The notes: generated by a model not told the origin, from the sequence alone. A stretch of 42,574 bases of DNA from Candidatus Gottesmanbacteria bacterium RIFCSPHIGHO2_01_FULL_46_14 (GCA_001780895.1 MFJJ01000048.1:1-42574); one strand, 5' to 3'; positions 1 to 7,671 are shown, counted from the stretch's first letter. Translations and numbers: made by a program.

Positions 1-2
1 TT

Positions 3-1319
3 ATTTATCTTGTAGACACCGGTAAAATAAAAGCCTTGAAGTTTCCCCAGTTCTGGTTTGAGTCCACGCCACAAGGAAAGTTTATGTTGACGATCGCGTT
101 TGGGCAATCAAAGTACTTCGTGGATTCCCTCGCCGAGAATACACGGCGGGGGTTGCGACAAAAAGTACGGCGTGGCGAATTTCCGGGGTTAGCGCCTCCC
201 GGATATCTCAATGACTCCCGAACCAAAACCATCGTCATCGACAAACGGATAGCCCCCATCATCAAAGAACTGTATGAGAAATTCGCCACCGGCAGGTACA
301 CGCTCTTTGATATGGCCGTCTTTTTGTCGCAACACGGCATGACTACAAGTGGCGGTAAGATCATGCGGGACAAAGCGTCATGGATCTTGTCTAATCCGTT
401 CTACTATGGCCACTTCCGGTATGCCGGGGAAATCCACGAAGGAACCCACGAGCCACTGGTTGCAAAGAAACTGTTTGATCAGGTACAGGAGGTCTGGAAG
501 AAGCGGAGTCACTCATGGCACGAGGAGCGGCCGGTCAAGCCCTACACCGGACTTTTTCGCTGTGGTGAGTGCGGCATGATGATCACGGCAGAGCTGAAGA
601 AAAAGTTTTATCCCACCACCAATCATCATGCCACCTATGTGTATTATCGGTGTACGAAAAAGTCCAAGGATCAGAAGTGCTTCCAGCCCTTCATCAGAGA
701 GGAGGCCCTTGACCGGCAAATCTCAGACCTCCTGCAAACAGCTTCTTTGCCCAAGGATTGGGCAGCAAAGATGTTATTGAAGTTGGATGAAGAAAAAGTG
801 GATGCTGCCCACTCCTATGGTGCGTGTGTTGCAGACAAACAGACAGAGATACGGGTAATCACTACCAAACTCCAGCGTCTTTTGGATTCCTACCTCGATC
901 AGGATATTGACCGTGATGATTACCGATCTCGGAAGGCAAAGTTCCTCTCCGAGAAAAAGACGCTGGAGGAGTCCGTCACCCGTCTGCAACACACGCAAAC
1001 GGCGTGGCTCGAACCCATGCGAGCATGGGTTAAAGAAGCATCAGAAGCGGAGCAAATCGCACGGGGGGAAGACAAAAACGCAAAAAAGGTATTAGCAGGA
1101 AAAATCTTCGGCTCGAACTTAACGCTGTTCCACAAAATAGCGCGCGGTGACGCGCGCGAACCCTGGGCGGCGCTACGCGCCGCCCCGACAAGTCGGAAAA
1201 TGGAGCGGGTGAAGGGAATCGAACCCTCGTCCCATCCTTGGGAAGGACGTATTCTGCCATTGAACCACACCCGCACGGGACAACTGGGATGCCCCATGAA
1301 TTATTTTATCACGATCTAG
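3..1319 (+). CDS. Serine recombinase, large type (5' part outside the window)
   Basis: The frame is open to the left edge, so the N-terminal catalytic resolvase domain with its serine lies outside the window. What remains is the end of the catalytic domain (TPQGKFMLTIAFGQSKYFVDSL), a recombinase domain (RRGEFPGLAPPGYLND onward), a zinc beta-ribbon (FRCGECG, later YYRCTKKSKDQKC) and a long charged coiled coil of the large serine recombinase type. These enzymes integrate or excise DNA through a phosphoserine link. No in-frame stop occurs before the tRNA-Gly on the other strand: the frame crosses a hairpin cluster and the whole tRNA and stops at 1317-1319, where it also overlaps the end of the LysM gene. 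The translated tRNA gives the tail KGIEPSSHPWEGRILPLNHTR, which is probably not functional protein. Family confidence is high; the true C-terminus is uncertain. Confidence 0.88.
   Translation: MYLVDTGKIKALKFPQFWFESTPQGKFMLTIAFGQSKYFVDSLAENTRRGLRQKVRRGEFPGLAPPGYLNDSRTKTIVIDKRIAPIIKELYEKFATGRYTLFDMAVFLSQHGMTTSGGKIMRDKASWILSNPFYYGHFRYAGEIHEGTHEPLVAKKLFDQVQEVWKKRSHSWHEERPVKPYTGLFRCGECGMMITAELKKKFYPTTNHHATYVYYRCTKKSKDQKCFQPFIREEALDRQISDLLQTASLPKDWAAKMLLKLDEEKVDAAHSYGACVADKQTEIRVITTKLQRLLDSYLDQDIDRDDYRSRKAKFLSEKKTLEESVTRLQHTQTAWLEPMRAWVKEASEAEQIARGEDKNAKKVLAGKIFGSNLTLFHKIARGDAREPWAALRAAPTSRKMERVKGIEPSSHPWEGRILPLNHTRTGQLGCPMNYFITI
1141..1196. repeat. Three consecutive hairpins between recombinase and tRNA-Gly 3' end
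   Basis: Three perfect inverted repeats lie side by side: CGCGCG-gtga-CGCGCG (1141-1156), GGGCGGCGC-tac-GCGCCGCCC (1165-1185) and CCGAC-aa-GTCGG (1185-1196). They end 4 bases before the CCA end of tRNA-Gly. Read from the tRNA they could terminate its transcript, but no T-run follows. Read from the recombinase they could mark an attachment or regulatory site. Confidence 0.6.
1201..1274 (-). tRNA. tRNA-Gly (anticodon CCC)
   Basis: On the minus strand the acceptor GCGGGTG pairs with CACCCGC, followed by discriminator T and an encoded CCA (1201-1203). The anticodon stem CGTCC/GGATG (one G-U pair) encloses loop TTCCCAA, giving anticodon CCC, which reads GGG. The T-arm GGGTTCGATTCCC is canonical. 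Its 3' end faces the recombinase, the usual orientation for an integration site. Confidence 0.95.
1303..1311 (-). promoter_or_regulatory. Candidate extended -10 promoter for tRNA-Gly
   Basis: The minus strand reads TGA-TAAAAT, an extended -10 box, giving a predicted start near 1296 and a leader of about 22 nt. The identical box precedes tRNA-Glu in this window. No clear -35 is seen. Confidence 0.4.
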
Positions 1320-1885
1320 GGCAGGACGAATACGTTGCCGGCGTGGATGAGATTCGGGTTTGCCAGGTTATTGGCTTTGGCTATTTCAACCCATTTGTAC
1401 CCATCGCCATATTGGGCGACGGCGATGTTCCACAAGCTATCACCCCGTACCACCGTATACGTTTTTGCTGTGGCAGCTGGTGTTTCCGTTGCTGTACTTC
1501 CGATTGCTCCCATTGTCGGAGTCGGTGCTTGCGTTTCCGTTTGTGTGATCATCGGTGTTGCGACTGGGATCGTTAACGTCTGACCAACTTCAATATCATC
1601 TGCGCTTGAAAGATTGTTTGCGCCTGCGACATCCGACCAATTATATCCACTGCCATAATATTTTTCCGCAATCATCCAGAGTGTTTCTCCCTGGGCGACG
1701 GTATGGGTAGTCGGAAGGCTGATCTGACCTTGTTTTTGCTGTTCTTGTTCTTTTGCAGTTTGCCCGGCGCGATTGGTAAAGTAATTATAGATAAGGGTTC
1801 CGACGACTAAAACGACCGCGACACCCAGAATCAGAGAAACGAACGAATCGGGAGACTGAAGACGTTTTTGTATTTGTTTCCACAT
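1316..1885 (-). CDS. Membrane-anchored protein with two LysM domains
   Basis: A 189-aa protein with a short cytoplasmic start, one transmembrane helix (about residues 16-36), a Gln/Lys-rich linker, LysM domain 1 (about 60-106, HTVAQGETLWMIAEKYYG to GQTLTIP), a Thr/Pro/Ala-rich linker and LysM domain 2 (about 142-188, YTVVRGDSLWNIA to GNVFVLP). LysM domains bind peptidoglycan, so this is probably an anchored, outward-facing cell-wall binding protein; no catalytic domain is visible. It points towards tRNA-Gly and has its own promoter. A GGAGGA motif lies about 14 nt before the ATG, further than usual. Domain assignment is secure; its exact role is unknown. Confidence 0.88.
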   Translation of the reverse strand: MWKQIQKRLQSPDSFVSLILGVAVVLVVGTLIYNYFTNRAGQTAKEQEQQKQGQISLPTTHTVAQGETLWMIAEKYYGSGYNWSDVAGANNLSSADDIEVGQTLTIPVATPMITQTETQAPTPTMGAIGSTATETPAATAKTYTVVRGDSLWNIAVAQYGDGYKWVEIAKANNLANPNLIHAGNVFVLP

Positions 1886-1936
1886 TGTGAGAATGTTGTT
1901 CCTCCATTCTGGGTAGAAGTAATCCTAATAAAAGTA

Positions 1937-1965
1937 TTTATAAGCTACTTTGATCTTCTTGTCTA
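1937..1965 (-). promoter_or_regulatory. Promoter for the LysM gene
   Basis: On the minus strand TAGACA (1965-1960), a 17-nt spacer and TATAAA (1942-1937) form a near-consensus sigma-70-type promoter. It predicts a start near 1930 and a leader of about 45 nt. Confidence 0.6.
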
Positions 1966-1966
1966 C

Positions 1967-1995
1967 TAGGCAAATAGGAATGGTCATGGTACCAT
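1967..1995 (+). promoter_or_regulatory. Candidate promoter for tRNA-Asp
   Basis: TAGGCA (1967-1972), 17 nt, then an extended -10 TGG-TACCAT (-10 at 1990-1995). The predicted start, about 2002, is 7 nt before the tRNA. It nearly abuts the divergent LysM promoter. Confidence 0.4.
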
Positions 1996-2008
1996 TGAGG
2001 CTAGAAAA

Positions 2009-2082
2009 GGATCCGTGGTGTAGAGGCCCAACACGCGTCCCTGTCAAGGACGAGATCGGCGGTTCGAATCCGCTCGGATCCG
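2009..2082 (+). tRNA. tRNA-Asp (anticodon GTC)
   Basis: Acceptor GGATCCG pairs with CGGATCC, with discriminator G at 2082. The anticodon stem CGTCC/GGACG encloses loop CTGTCAA, giving GTC. CCA is not encoded. The polX ATG begins one base after the discriminator, so the polX message must come from processing of a tRNA-mRNA transcript or from a promoter inside the tRNA. Confidence 0.95.
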
Positions 2083-2083
2083 C

Positions 2084-3856
2084 ATGAAGCAGTTAACAAA
2101 CCTCGAACTTGCCGAGCTTCTAAGAAAAGTTTCTGCTGCCTACCAAATCCTCAACGAAAATAGGTTTAAAATTATCGCCTACGATCGGGCGGCTGATAGT
2201 ATCGAGCATTTAACCAGTGACGCCAAAGACTTATGGGATGACGGAAAACTCGATGAAATTCCCGGCATTGGGGAGGGTATTTCCCATTACCTCGACGAAC
2301 TGTTTCGTACCGGACACGTAAAGCATTTCGGCGATGTAATGAAACGAGTACCGGAGGCGGTATTTCCCCTGCTTCTTGTTCCCGGTATCGGACCCAAGAA
2401 GTCATATCGTTTGGTAAAAGAATTTGGTTTTACCCGTGCAAAAACAGCTGTTTCTGATTTGGAAAGGGTTGCGAAAGCCGGAAAAATTGCTTCGCTTGAA
2501 GGATTTGGGCAAAAATCAGAAGAAGTTATTCTCTCGTCACTCTCCCTATTTAAAAAAGGAGCAATCAAGGAAAATCGCATGGAATTACCGATAGCAGATG
2601 CAATCGCGCAGGATGTCATGGTGTATCTTCGCAAGTCTCATGACGTAGAGCATGTGGATGCGCTAGGCAGTTTGCGGAGAATGGTATCGACGATCGGGGA
2701 TATCGATATAGCAGTTGCGACCAAAAAACCAGACGTAGTCGTTTCTCATTTTGTAAAGTATCCCCATGAAAAACTCATTGACGAAGGACCGCAAGGGGCG
2801 ACGTTGCTACTTCATTCTGGTAGACAAGTAGATTTGCGCGTGCAAAATCCGGCCAAATACGGCGCAATGCTCCAATACTTTACCGGATCGAAGAATCATA
2901 ATATTAAACTTCGGGAACTGGCGCTTTCAAAGGGGTTGTCGCTCAACGAATACGGAATCAAAAATGTAAAAACCAGAAGGATGCGATCCTTCCATAGTGA
3001 GGTGGAGTTTTATAAGGAGATAGGGTTATCGTGGATTCCTCCGGAACTTCGGGAAGATCAGGGCGAGGTTGAGGCAGCACTTCGGGGTAAATTGCCTAAA
3101 CTGGTGGAGTTATCAGATATGAAAGGCGATCTTCATATGCATACAGATTACGATTTGGAGCCTTCGCACAATTTGGGTAGCGATGCGTTCGTCAAACACC
3201 TGGACAAAGCGGTGTCTCTGGGTTATGAGTACATTGGAATTTCTGACCACAACCCCTCGATGACCAATCACACGAAAGATCAAATTACCCAAATCATGAG
3301 AAAACGTAAAGAAACATATGAACAGATCCATGCTGCCTGGGGCAAGCGAGTTGCCCTGTTTATCATGTGTGAAGTGGATATTTTGCCCGATGGGAAATTA
3401 GCTCTGCCCAAAGAAGCATTTGAGTATGTGGATGCCGTTATCGTATCCATCCACTCAAGCTTTACGCAACCAAGAAGTGAAGTAACAAAGCGGGTTGTCA
3501 ACGCACTGACTGCACACCCGAAGGTGAGATTTTTTGGCCATCCGACGGGCAGGCTTTTAACAAAACGAGAAGGAGTTGATCTTAACTGGAAAGAAATTTT
3601 TGCCGTATGTAAAGACCAAGATATAGCGTTGGAAATTAACGCCTATCCGCAGCGTCTGGATCTTCCAGATACGATCGTCTACGACGCCGTGCGCGAAGGC
3701 ATCAAACTTTGTATCAACACCGATGCCCACGCTGTCGATCAAATGAATATGATGAAATATGGCGTGTCGGTCGCCCGCCGTGGCTGGGCAACAGCCCGTG
3801 ATATTGTGGACACGATGGAGTATAATGGTTTTAAGAAATGGTTAGATAAACTATGA
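2084..3856 (+). CDS. polX: DNA polymerase/3'-5' exonuclease PolX
   Basis: A 590-aa family X DNA polymerase with a C-terminal PHP phosphoesterase domain, the bacterial arrangement used for base-excision gap filling. The N-terminal 8-kDa-like region carries helix-hairpin-helix motifs (IPGIGEGI near 60, VPGIGPKK near 99). The nucleotidyltransferase core has GSLRRM (195-200) and the metal-binding GDID (206-209), with a further Asp at 250. The PHP domain starts about 345 with DLHMHT (349-354) and ISDHN (386-390), and ends with the DAH motif. Length is normal for the family. The ATG lies directly behind tRNA-Asp without a Shine-Dalgarno sequence. It overlaps lemA by 4 nt (ATGA), so the two are probably translated together. 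Confidence 0.95.
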   Translation: MKQLTNLELAELLRKVSAAYQILNENRFKIIAYDRAADSIEHLTSDAKDLWDDGKLDEIPGIGEGISHYLDELFRTGHVKHFGDVMKRVPEAVFPLLLVPGIGPKKSYRLVKEFGFTRAKTAVSDLERVAKAGKIASLEGFGQKSEEVILSSLSLFKKGAIKENRMELPIADAIAQDVMVYLRKSHDVEHVDALGSLRRMVSTIGDIDIAVATKKPDVVVSHFVKYPHEKLIDEGPQGATLLLHSGRQVDLRVQNPAKYGAMLQYFTGSKNHNIKLRELALSKGLSLNEYGIKNVKTRRMRSFHSEVEFYKEIGLSWIPPELREDQGEVEAALRGKLPKLVELSDMKGDLHMHTDYDLEPSHNLGSDAFVKHLDKAVSLGYEYIGISDHNPSMTNHTKDQITQIMRKRKETYEQIHAAWGKRVALFIMCEVDILPDGKLALPKEAFEYVDAVIVSIHSSFTQPRSEVTKRVVNALTAHPKVRFFGHPTGRLLTKREGVDLNWKEIFAVCKDQDIALEINAYPQRLDLPDTIVYDAVREGIKLCINTDAHAVDQMNMMKYGVSVARRGWATARDIVDTMEYNGFKKWLDKL

Positions 3857-4407
3857 ACCCTCTCTATATTGTCATCGGATTAATAGTTTTAGTGGGACTG
3901 TACTTTCTTTCTCTCTATAACGGACTGGTTTCTCTCAAAACACGTATTGAGGAAGCATGGAGCCAGATCGATATCCAACTCAAACGCCGCGCAGATTTGA
4001 TCCCCAATCTCGTCGAAACAGTCAAAGGCTACGCAAAACACGAAAAAACGGTATTTTCTGAAGTTACCAAGGCACGAAGCGCGCTTATGGGAGCGCAAAG
4101 TCTTCCGCAAAAGGCCCAAGCCAGTGACATGCTCACTTCTGCATTGGGCAAACTCTTTGCGGTAGCCGAAGCCTATCCCCAACTCAAAGCGAATGAAAAT
4201 TTTGTCCAACTCCAAAAAGAGCTTTCTGATACAGAGGATAAAGTGGCCTATTCGAGGCAGTTCTACAATACGATCGTTAACGAATACAATATAAAAATTC
4301 GTACCTTCCCTAATACGCTCTTTAACGAAATGCTCGGGTTTAGCGAAAAAGAATTCTTCGCCGCTTCGGAAGAAGAGAAAAAAGCCATAAAAGTAAAGTT
4401 CGATTAG
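3853..4407 (+). CDS. lemA: LemA family membrane protein
   Basis: A 184-aa protein with an N-terminal hydrophobic helix (about 4-23) followed by the all-helical LemA domain with its signature (EEAWSQIDIQLKRRADLIPN) and a late FPNTLFNEMLGF segment. LemA proteins are anchored by the first helix; their molecular function is poorly known. In many bacteria lemA sits directly beside htpX, as it would here without the inserted GIY-YIG cassette. It starts inside the polX stop (ATGA). Confidence 0.93.
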   Translation: MNPLYIVIGLIVLVGLYFLSLYNGLVSLKTRIEEAWSQIDIQLKRRADLIPNLVETVKGYAKHEKTVFSEVTKARSALMGAQSLPQKAQASDMLTSALGKLFAVAEAYPQLKANENFVQLQKELSDTEDKVAYSRQFYNTIVNEYNIKIRTFPNTLFNEMLGFSEKEFFAASEEEKKAIKVKFD

Positions 4408-4416
4408 CCTTCGGTT

Positions 4417-4777
4417 TGTCATTCCGGGCTTGACCCGGAATCCAGTGTTCATGGTAAGACACTATTTTGTTTATATCCTTGCGAGCAAAAGAAGCGGTAC
4501 ATTATATATTGGAATCACCAATCGCATTACCAGACGCACGTTGGAGCATAAGCTGAATATAGTCGAAGGATTTACAAAGAAATATCAAGTTCACTCGTTG
4601 GTATATTACGAAATATATACGGATGTTAAGGAGGCTATTAAAAGAGAAAAACAGTTAAAATGGTGGAGACGTGACTGGAAAATAAAATTGATAGAAACGG
4701 AAAATCCAAAATGGGAAGATCTCTATAAAAAAATCATTTTCTAAGAACTGGATCCCGGCTCGATGGCCGGGATGACA
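4417..4777. mobile_element. Palindrome-bounded cassette carrying a GIY-YIG nuclease gene
   Basis: Left end 4417-4445 (TGTCATTCCGGG...CCCGGAATCCAG) and right end 4748-4777 (CTGGATCCCGG...CCGGGATGACA) are inverted relative to each other, and each is also a hairpin. The same pair, without a gene between, occurs at 6047-6115 and 7994-8064. The outer ends are always TGTCAT and ATGACA and the inner ends ATCCA(G) and (C)TGGAT. The cassette splits lemA from htpX, a common operon pair, which supports insertion. Mobility is inferred; no clear target duplication is seen. Confidence 0.6.
4451..4744 (+). CDS. GIY-YIG domain nuclease, small stand-alone type
   Basis: A protein of about 97 aa with the GIY-YIG signature split as YFVYIL and GTLYIGIT, followed by an Arg/His motif (RRTLEH), a Glu in KREKQLKWW and a conserved Asn-Pro (ENPKWEDLY). 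This matches the small UPF0213/YhbQ-like group, predicted DNA nucleases. The frame extends upstream to a TTG at 4430, but those codons lie inside the left palindrome, so the ATG at 4451 is chosen. No Shine-Dalgarno sequence is visible. The gene fills the space between the inverted ends of the cassette and is the obvious candidate to act on them; that link is inference. Confidence 0.88.
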   Translation: MVRHYFVYILASKRSGTLYIGITNRITRRTLEHKLNIVEGFTKKYQVHSLVYYEIYTDVKEAIKREKQLKWWRRDWKIKLIETENPKWEDLYKKIIF

Positions 4778-4787
4778 AGAAAAAAAT

Positions 4788-5687
4788 ATGTCCATCCATT
4801 CCCAAATTCAAAGTAACGTTACCAAGACGTACGTGCTGATGAGCGCGTTTATCGCATTTGTGGTGTTGGCCGGCTACGTCATGGGGCAGGCGTTGGGGTA
4901 TGGCAATAGTTGGATGTGGGTAGCGGTTCTCTTTTCCATTGGATCGAGTTTCATAAGCTACTACTGGGGAGACAAGATCGTCCTTGCGATGAGCAAAGCA
5001 AGACCCGCTGATCGAAAACGTGATTTTGATTTCTTTACGGTTACAGAGAATTTAGCCATAGCTGCGGGTATTCCCAAACCAAAACTCTATGTCATAGATG
5101 ACTCGGCGATGAACGCATTTGCCACCGGTCGCGATCCCCAACATGCCGTTGTGTGCGCGACAACCGGGATTATTGAGCGCCTCGAACGTCGCGAACTCGA
5201 AGGTGTCATTGCCCATGAGCTCTCGCACGTCAAAAACTTTGACACGAGACTCATGGCAGTGGTAGCAGTGCTTGTTGGGACGGTTGCGTTTTTAGCAGAC
5301 ATGTTTATGCGAAGCCTTTGGTGGGGAGGGGGTCGGAGGAGCCGCGACGACAACAACGGTATTGGGCAAATCATGCTGATTGTTGGGATTGTCTTAGCCA
5401 TCATCACACCGATTCTGGCAACACTCATTCAACTTGCCATTTCCCGAAAACGCGAATTTTTAGCTGATGCGTCGAGTGCTGATCTCACGCGCTACCCTGA
5501 AGGATTAGCCCGCGCGCTTGAAAAATTGGGACAAGATAAAGAAGTTCTTGAGGCTGCAACAAACGCCACTGCGCACCTGTATGTGGTCAATCCCTTCAAA
5601 GGTAAACAATTTGCCGCGTGGTTTAGCAATATGTTCAATACGCACCCGCCTTTATCCGAGCGCATAAAGATGTTACGATCGATGTGA
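4788..5687 (+). CDS. htpX: Membrane zinc metalloprotease HtpX
   Basis: A 299-aa M48B-family protease. It has two N-terminal membrane helices (about 14-35 and 41-60), the zinc motif HELSH (143-147), a third ligand Glu in KREFLAD (E223) and a pair of membrane segments (about 153-172 and 192-216) flanking a GGGRRSRDDNN loop. HtpX degrades misfolded membrane proteins from the cytoplasmic face. Its ATG lies 10 nt after the right palindrome of the GIY-YIG cassette, and the intervening bases are nearly all A, with no Shine-Dalgarno sequence. The gene ends 1 nt before murT. Confidence 0.95.
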   Translation: MSIHSQIQSNVTKTYVLMSAFIAFVVLAGYVMGQALGYGNSWMWVAVLFSIGSSFISYYWGDKIVLAMSKARPADRKRDFDFFTVTENLAIAAGIPKPKLYVIDDSAMNAFATGRDPQHAVVCATTGIIERLERRELEGVIAHELSHVKNFDTRLMAVVAVLVGTVAFLADMFMRSLWWGGGRRSRDDNNGIGQIMLIVGIVLAIITPILATLIQLAISRKREFLADASSADLTRYPEGLARALEKLGQDKEVLEAATNATAHLYVVNPFKGKQFAAWFSNMFNTHPPLSERIKMLRSM

Positions 5688-5688
5688 C

Positions 5689-6948
5689 ATGCTCCATATT
5701 GCGATCCTTCTCGGTAAATTAGTCTCCTGGGCAAGTAAAACATTTGGACTTGGTGCCGGGGCGACGTGGCCGGGGGAGATTGCTCTTCGACTAAACCCCA
5801 CTATTCTTTCTTCTCTCGCTTGCAACCTTAAGAAAGGCGTCATTCTCGTTGCCGGTACTAACGGTAAAACCACCACAAGTAAAATGATTCAAATCATTTT
5901 AGAACAAAATGGATTGTCGGTCGTTCATAATTCCAGTGGCGCAAATCTCGACAATGGGATTGTTTCAGCATTGATTGGTAAGTCAAATGCGGATTGGGGT
6001 GTGTTTGAGGTCGATGAGAATACGCTGCCCAGTGTTATTTCTGTATTGTCATTCCGGCCGAAGAGCCGGAATCCAGAAAAAAAACAATGGATCCCGGATC
6101 AAGTCCGGGATGACAAAAGAACAATCATCGTGCTTCTCAATATCTTTCGCGATCAGCTGGATCGGTACGGAGAAGTTGATGTGATTGCGCAGAAGTGGGA
6201 AAAAGCGCTCCGGGGAAGCAAAGCCACGATTATAGCAAATGCGGATGATCCCCTCATTGCACACCTGGGATTATTCGCGAAGGCAACGTTTTTTGGTATT
6301 AACGACAAGACGAAATTTTTTACCACGATGGAACACGCAACAGATTCGACGTTCTGTTTAAACTGTGGCAGTCGTTTGAAGTATGAAGGCATCTATTTTT
6401 CCCATCTCGGCATCTGGGAATGTACAAAGTGCAGAGAGAAACGACCCAAACCGAATATTTCCGACGGGAAATCTCCATTACCCGGGCTTTACAATCTCTA
6501 CAACACTCTGGCGGCGATGAGCGTTGCAAAAATACTCGGCATAAAGGCAGACTTGGCAGGGTTCCACCCTGCATTCGGGAGACAGGAAGAAGTCGGCAAT
6601 GTGAAGATTTTTCTCTCCAAAAATCCTGCTGGTTTTAATCAATCGCTTCGAACGGTTCTCGAGCTCGGAGCAAAAAATCTCCTTTTCGTATTAAACGATC
6701 GTATTCCCGACGGCCGCGACGTTTCCTGGATCTGGGACGTGGATTTTGAAATGATCCCGAAAGATGTATCGGTACGGGTGAGCGGGGATCGTGTCTATGA
6801 TCTTGCGTTACGACTTAAATATGCAGGTATCAAGGCGGACATATATGAAAATCTAGAGGATGCGCTATCTGGTCCACTGTACGTGTTACCAACGTACTCG
6901 GCAATGCTTGAAGTCCGAAAAATTCTGAAAGGTCGGAAGATACTATGA
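5689..6948 (+). CDS. murT: Lipid II isoglutaminyl synthase subunit MurT, with in-frame palindromic insertion
   Basis: A 419-aa Mur-ligase-like subunit that with GatD amidates the D-Glu of lipid II to D-isoglutamine, using ATP. It shows the ATP loop GTNGKTT (56-62), the central-domain DEN motif, a four-Cys zinc ribbon (C223, C226, C245, C248) typical of MurT, and a C-terminal DUF1727-type domain containing DGRDVSWIWD. About 23 residues (120-143, SFRPKSRNP...PDQVRDDK) interrupt the usual transition into IVLLNIFRDQLDRYGEVD; they are encoded by a 69-bp palindrome pair that keeps the frame. A second palindrome shared with the RAYT unit lies at 6555-6572. The gene overlaps gatD by 4 nt (ATGA). Confidence 0.93.
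   Translation: MLHIAILLGKLVSWASKTFGLGAGATWPGEIALRLNPTILSSLACNLKKGVILVAGTNGKTTTSKMIQIILEQNGLSVVHNSSGANLDNGIVSALIGKSNADWGVFEVDENTLPSVISVLSFRPKSRNPEKKQWIPDQVRDDKRTIIVLLNIFRDQLDRYGEVDVIAQKWEKALRGSKATIIANADDPLIAHLGLFAKATFFGINDKTKFFTTMEHATDSTFCLNCGSRLKYEGIYFSHLGIWECTKCREKRPKPNISDGKSPLPGLYNLYNTLAAMSVAKILGIKADLAGFHPAFGRQEEVGNVKIFLSKNPAGFNQSLRTVLELGAKNLLFVLNDRIPDGRDVSWIWDVDFEMIPKDVSVRVSGDRVYDLALRLKYAGIKADIYENLEDALSGPLYVLPTYSAMLEVRKILKGRKIL
6047..6115. repeat. 69-bp palindrome pair inserted in frame in murT
   Basis: TGTCATTCCGG...CCGGAATCCAG (6047-6076) and the inverted TGGATCCCGG...CCGGGATGACA (6088-6115), separated by an A-rich 11 nt. Length 69 is exactly 23 codons, so MurT stays in frame. It has the ends of the cassette at 4417-4777 but no gene, like a deletion derivative (MITE-like). 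Confidence 0.75.
6555..6572 (+). repeat. REP-like palindrome within murT
   Basis: GGCAGGGTTCCACCCTGC has an 18-nt exact core shared with the palindromes of the RAYT unit at 11075-11816. Here it encodes LAGFHPA, just before the conserved FGR of MurT, without an obvious insertion. Confidence 0.6.
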
Positions 6949-7670
6949 AATTAACAATCGCCTGGCTTTACCCAGATTTAATGTCGACCTATGGAGATCG
7001 TGGAAATATTATCGTTCTCACCAAACGCTGTCAGTGGCGAGGGATAGATGTAGGAGTAAAGGAAATTACACTTGAAACGTCAGTTTCTGAGTTAAAGAAA
7101 AGTGACTTGATTTTCATGGGAGGGGCGCAGGATCGACAACAAAAATTAGCTGGCACTGATTTTCTCAAGCATAAAGGTCCTTTCGTAAAAGAAATGGTGG
7201 AAAAAGGGATCCCGGCGCTATTTGTCTGCGCTGCCTATCAATTCGTCGGCCATTATTACAAGCCCTATCAAGGCGATCCGATTCCGGGTGCTGGGATTTT
7301 TGATCTCTATACCGAGCATCCGAGCGATCAAGCCAAACGCTTGATCGGCAATGTCGTAGCAGAAGTTATCAGTTCAAAAAAGACGATCGTCGGGTTTGAA
7401 AATCACGGAGGCAGGACGTATTTAGGAAAAAATCTTGCCCCGTTTGCCAAAGTCATCAAGGGTTTTGGCAATAATGGTGAGGATGGCTACGAGGGAGCAG
7501 TGTACAAAAACGCCATCGGCAGCTACTTCCACGGCCCGCTCCTTCCTAAAAATCCGCACGTTGCCGATTGGCTCATAGCCAAAGCGCTTGAGGAAAAATA
7601 CGGGAAAAAAATCAAGCTTGTGGAATCAGACGATACACTCGAGTGGCACGCGCATCGTTTTGCGCTATAA
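6945..7670 (+). CDS. gatD: Lipid II isoglutaminyl synthase, glutaminase subunit GatD
   Basis: A 241-aa class I glutamine amidotransferase of the CobB/CobQ-like type, which supplies ammonia from glutamine to MurT. The nucleophile is C95 in LFVCAAYQFVG and the partner His is H196 in SYFHGPLL. The N-terminal WLYPDLMSTYGDRGN motif is diagnostic for GatD. The ATG overlaps the murT stop, as expected for partners of one complex. The last codons contain the -10 box of the following gatC promoter. Confidence 0.94.
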   Translation: MKLTIAWLYPDLMSTYGDRGNIIVLTKRCQWRGIDVGVKEITLETSVSELKKSDLIFMGGAQDRQQKLAGTDFLKHKGPFVKEMVEKGIPALFVCAAYQFVGHYYKPYQGDPIPGAGIFDLYTEHPSDQAKRLIGNVVAEVISSKKTIVGFENHGGRTYLGKNLAPFAKVIKGFGNNGEDGYEGAVYKNAIGSYFHGPLLPKNPHVADWLIAKALEEKYGKKIKLVESDDTLEWHAHRFAL

Positions 7671-7671
7671 T
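7666..7671 (+). promoter_or_regulatory. -10 box of gatCAB promoter
   Basis: A perfect TATAAT overlapping the gatD stop codon, 9 nt before the gatC ATG. The predicted start (about 7678) leaves a leader of about 3 nt. No good -35 is seen. Confidence 0.55.

Noticed and set aside
1030..1297. Minus-strand reading frames across tRNA-Gly
   Set aside because: They are translations of the tRNA and of the recombinase antisense strand; peptides such as GTRVRFPSPAP and KGIEPSS are known tRNA artefacts.
4430..4450. TTG start for the GIY-YIG gene
   Set aside because: These codons lie inside the left palindrome and the ATG at 4451 gives the normal family start.
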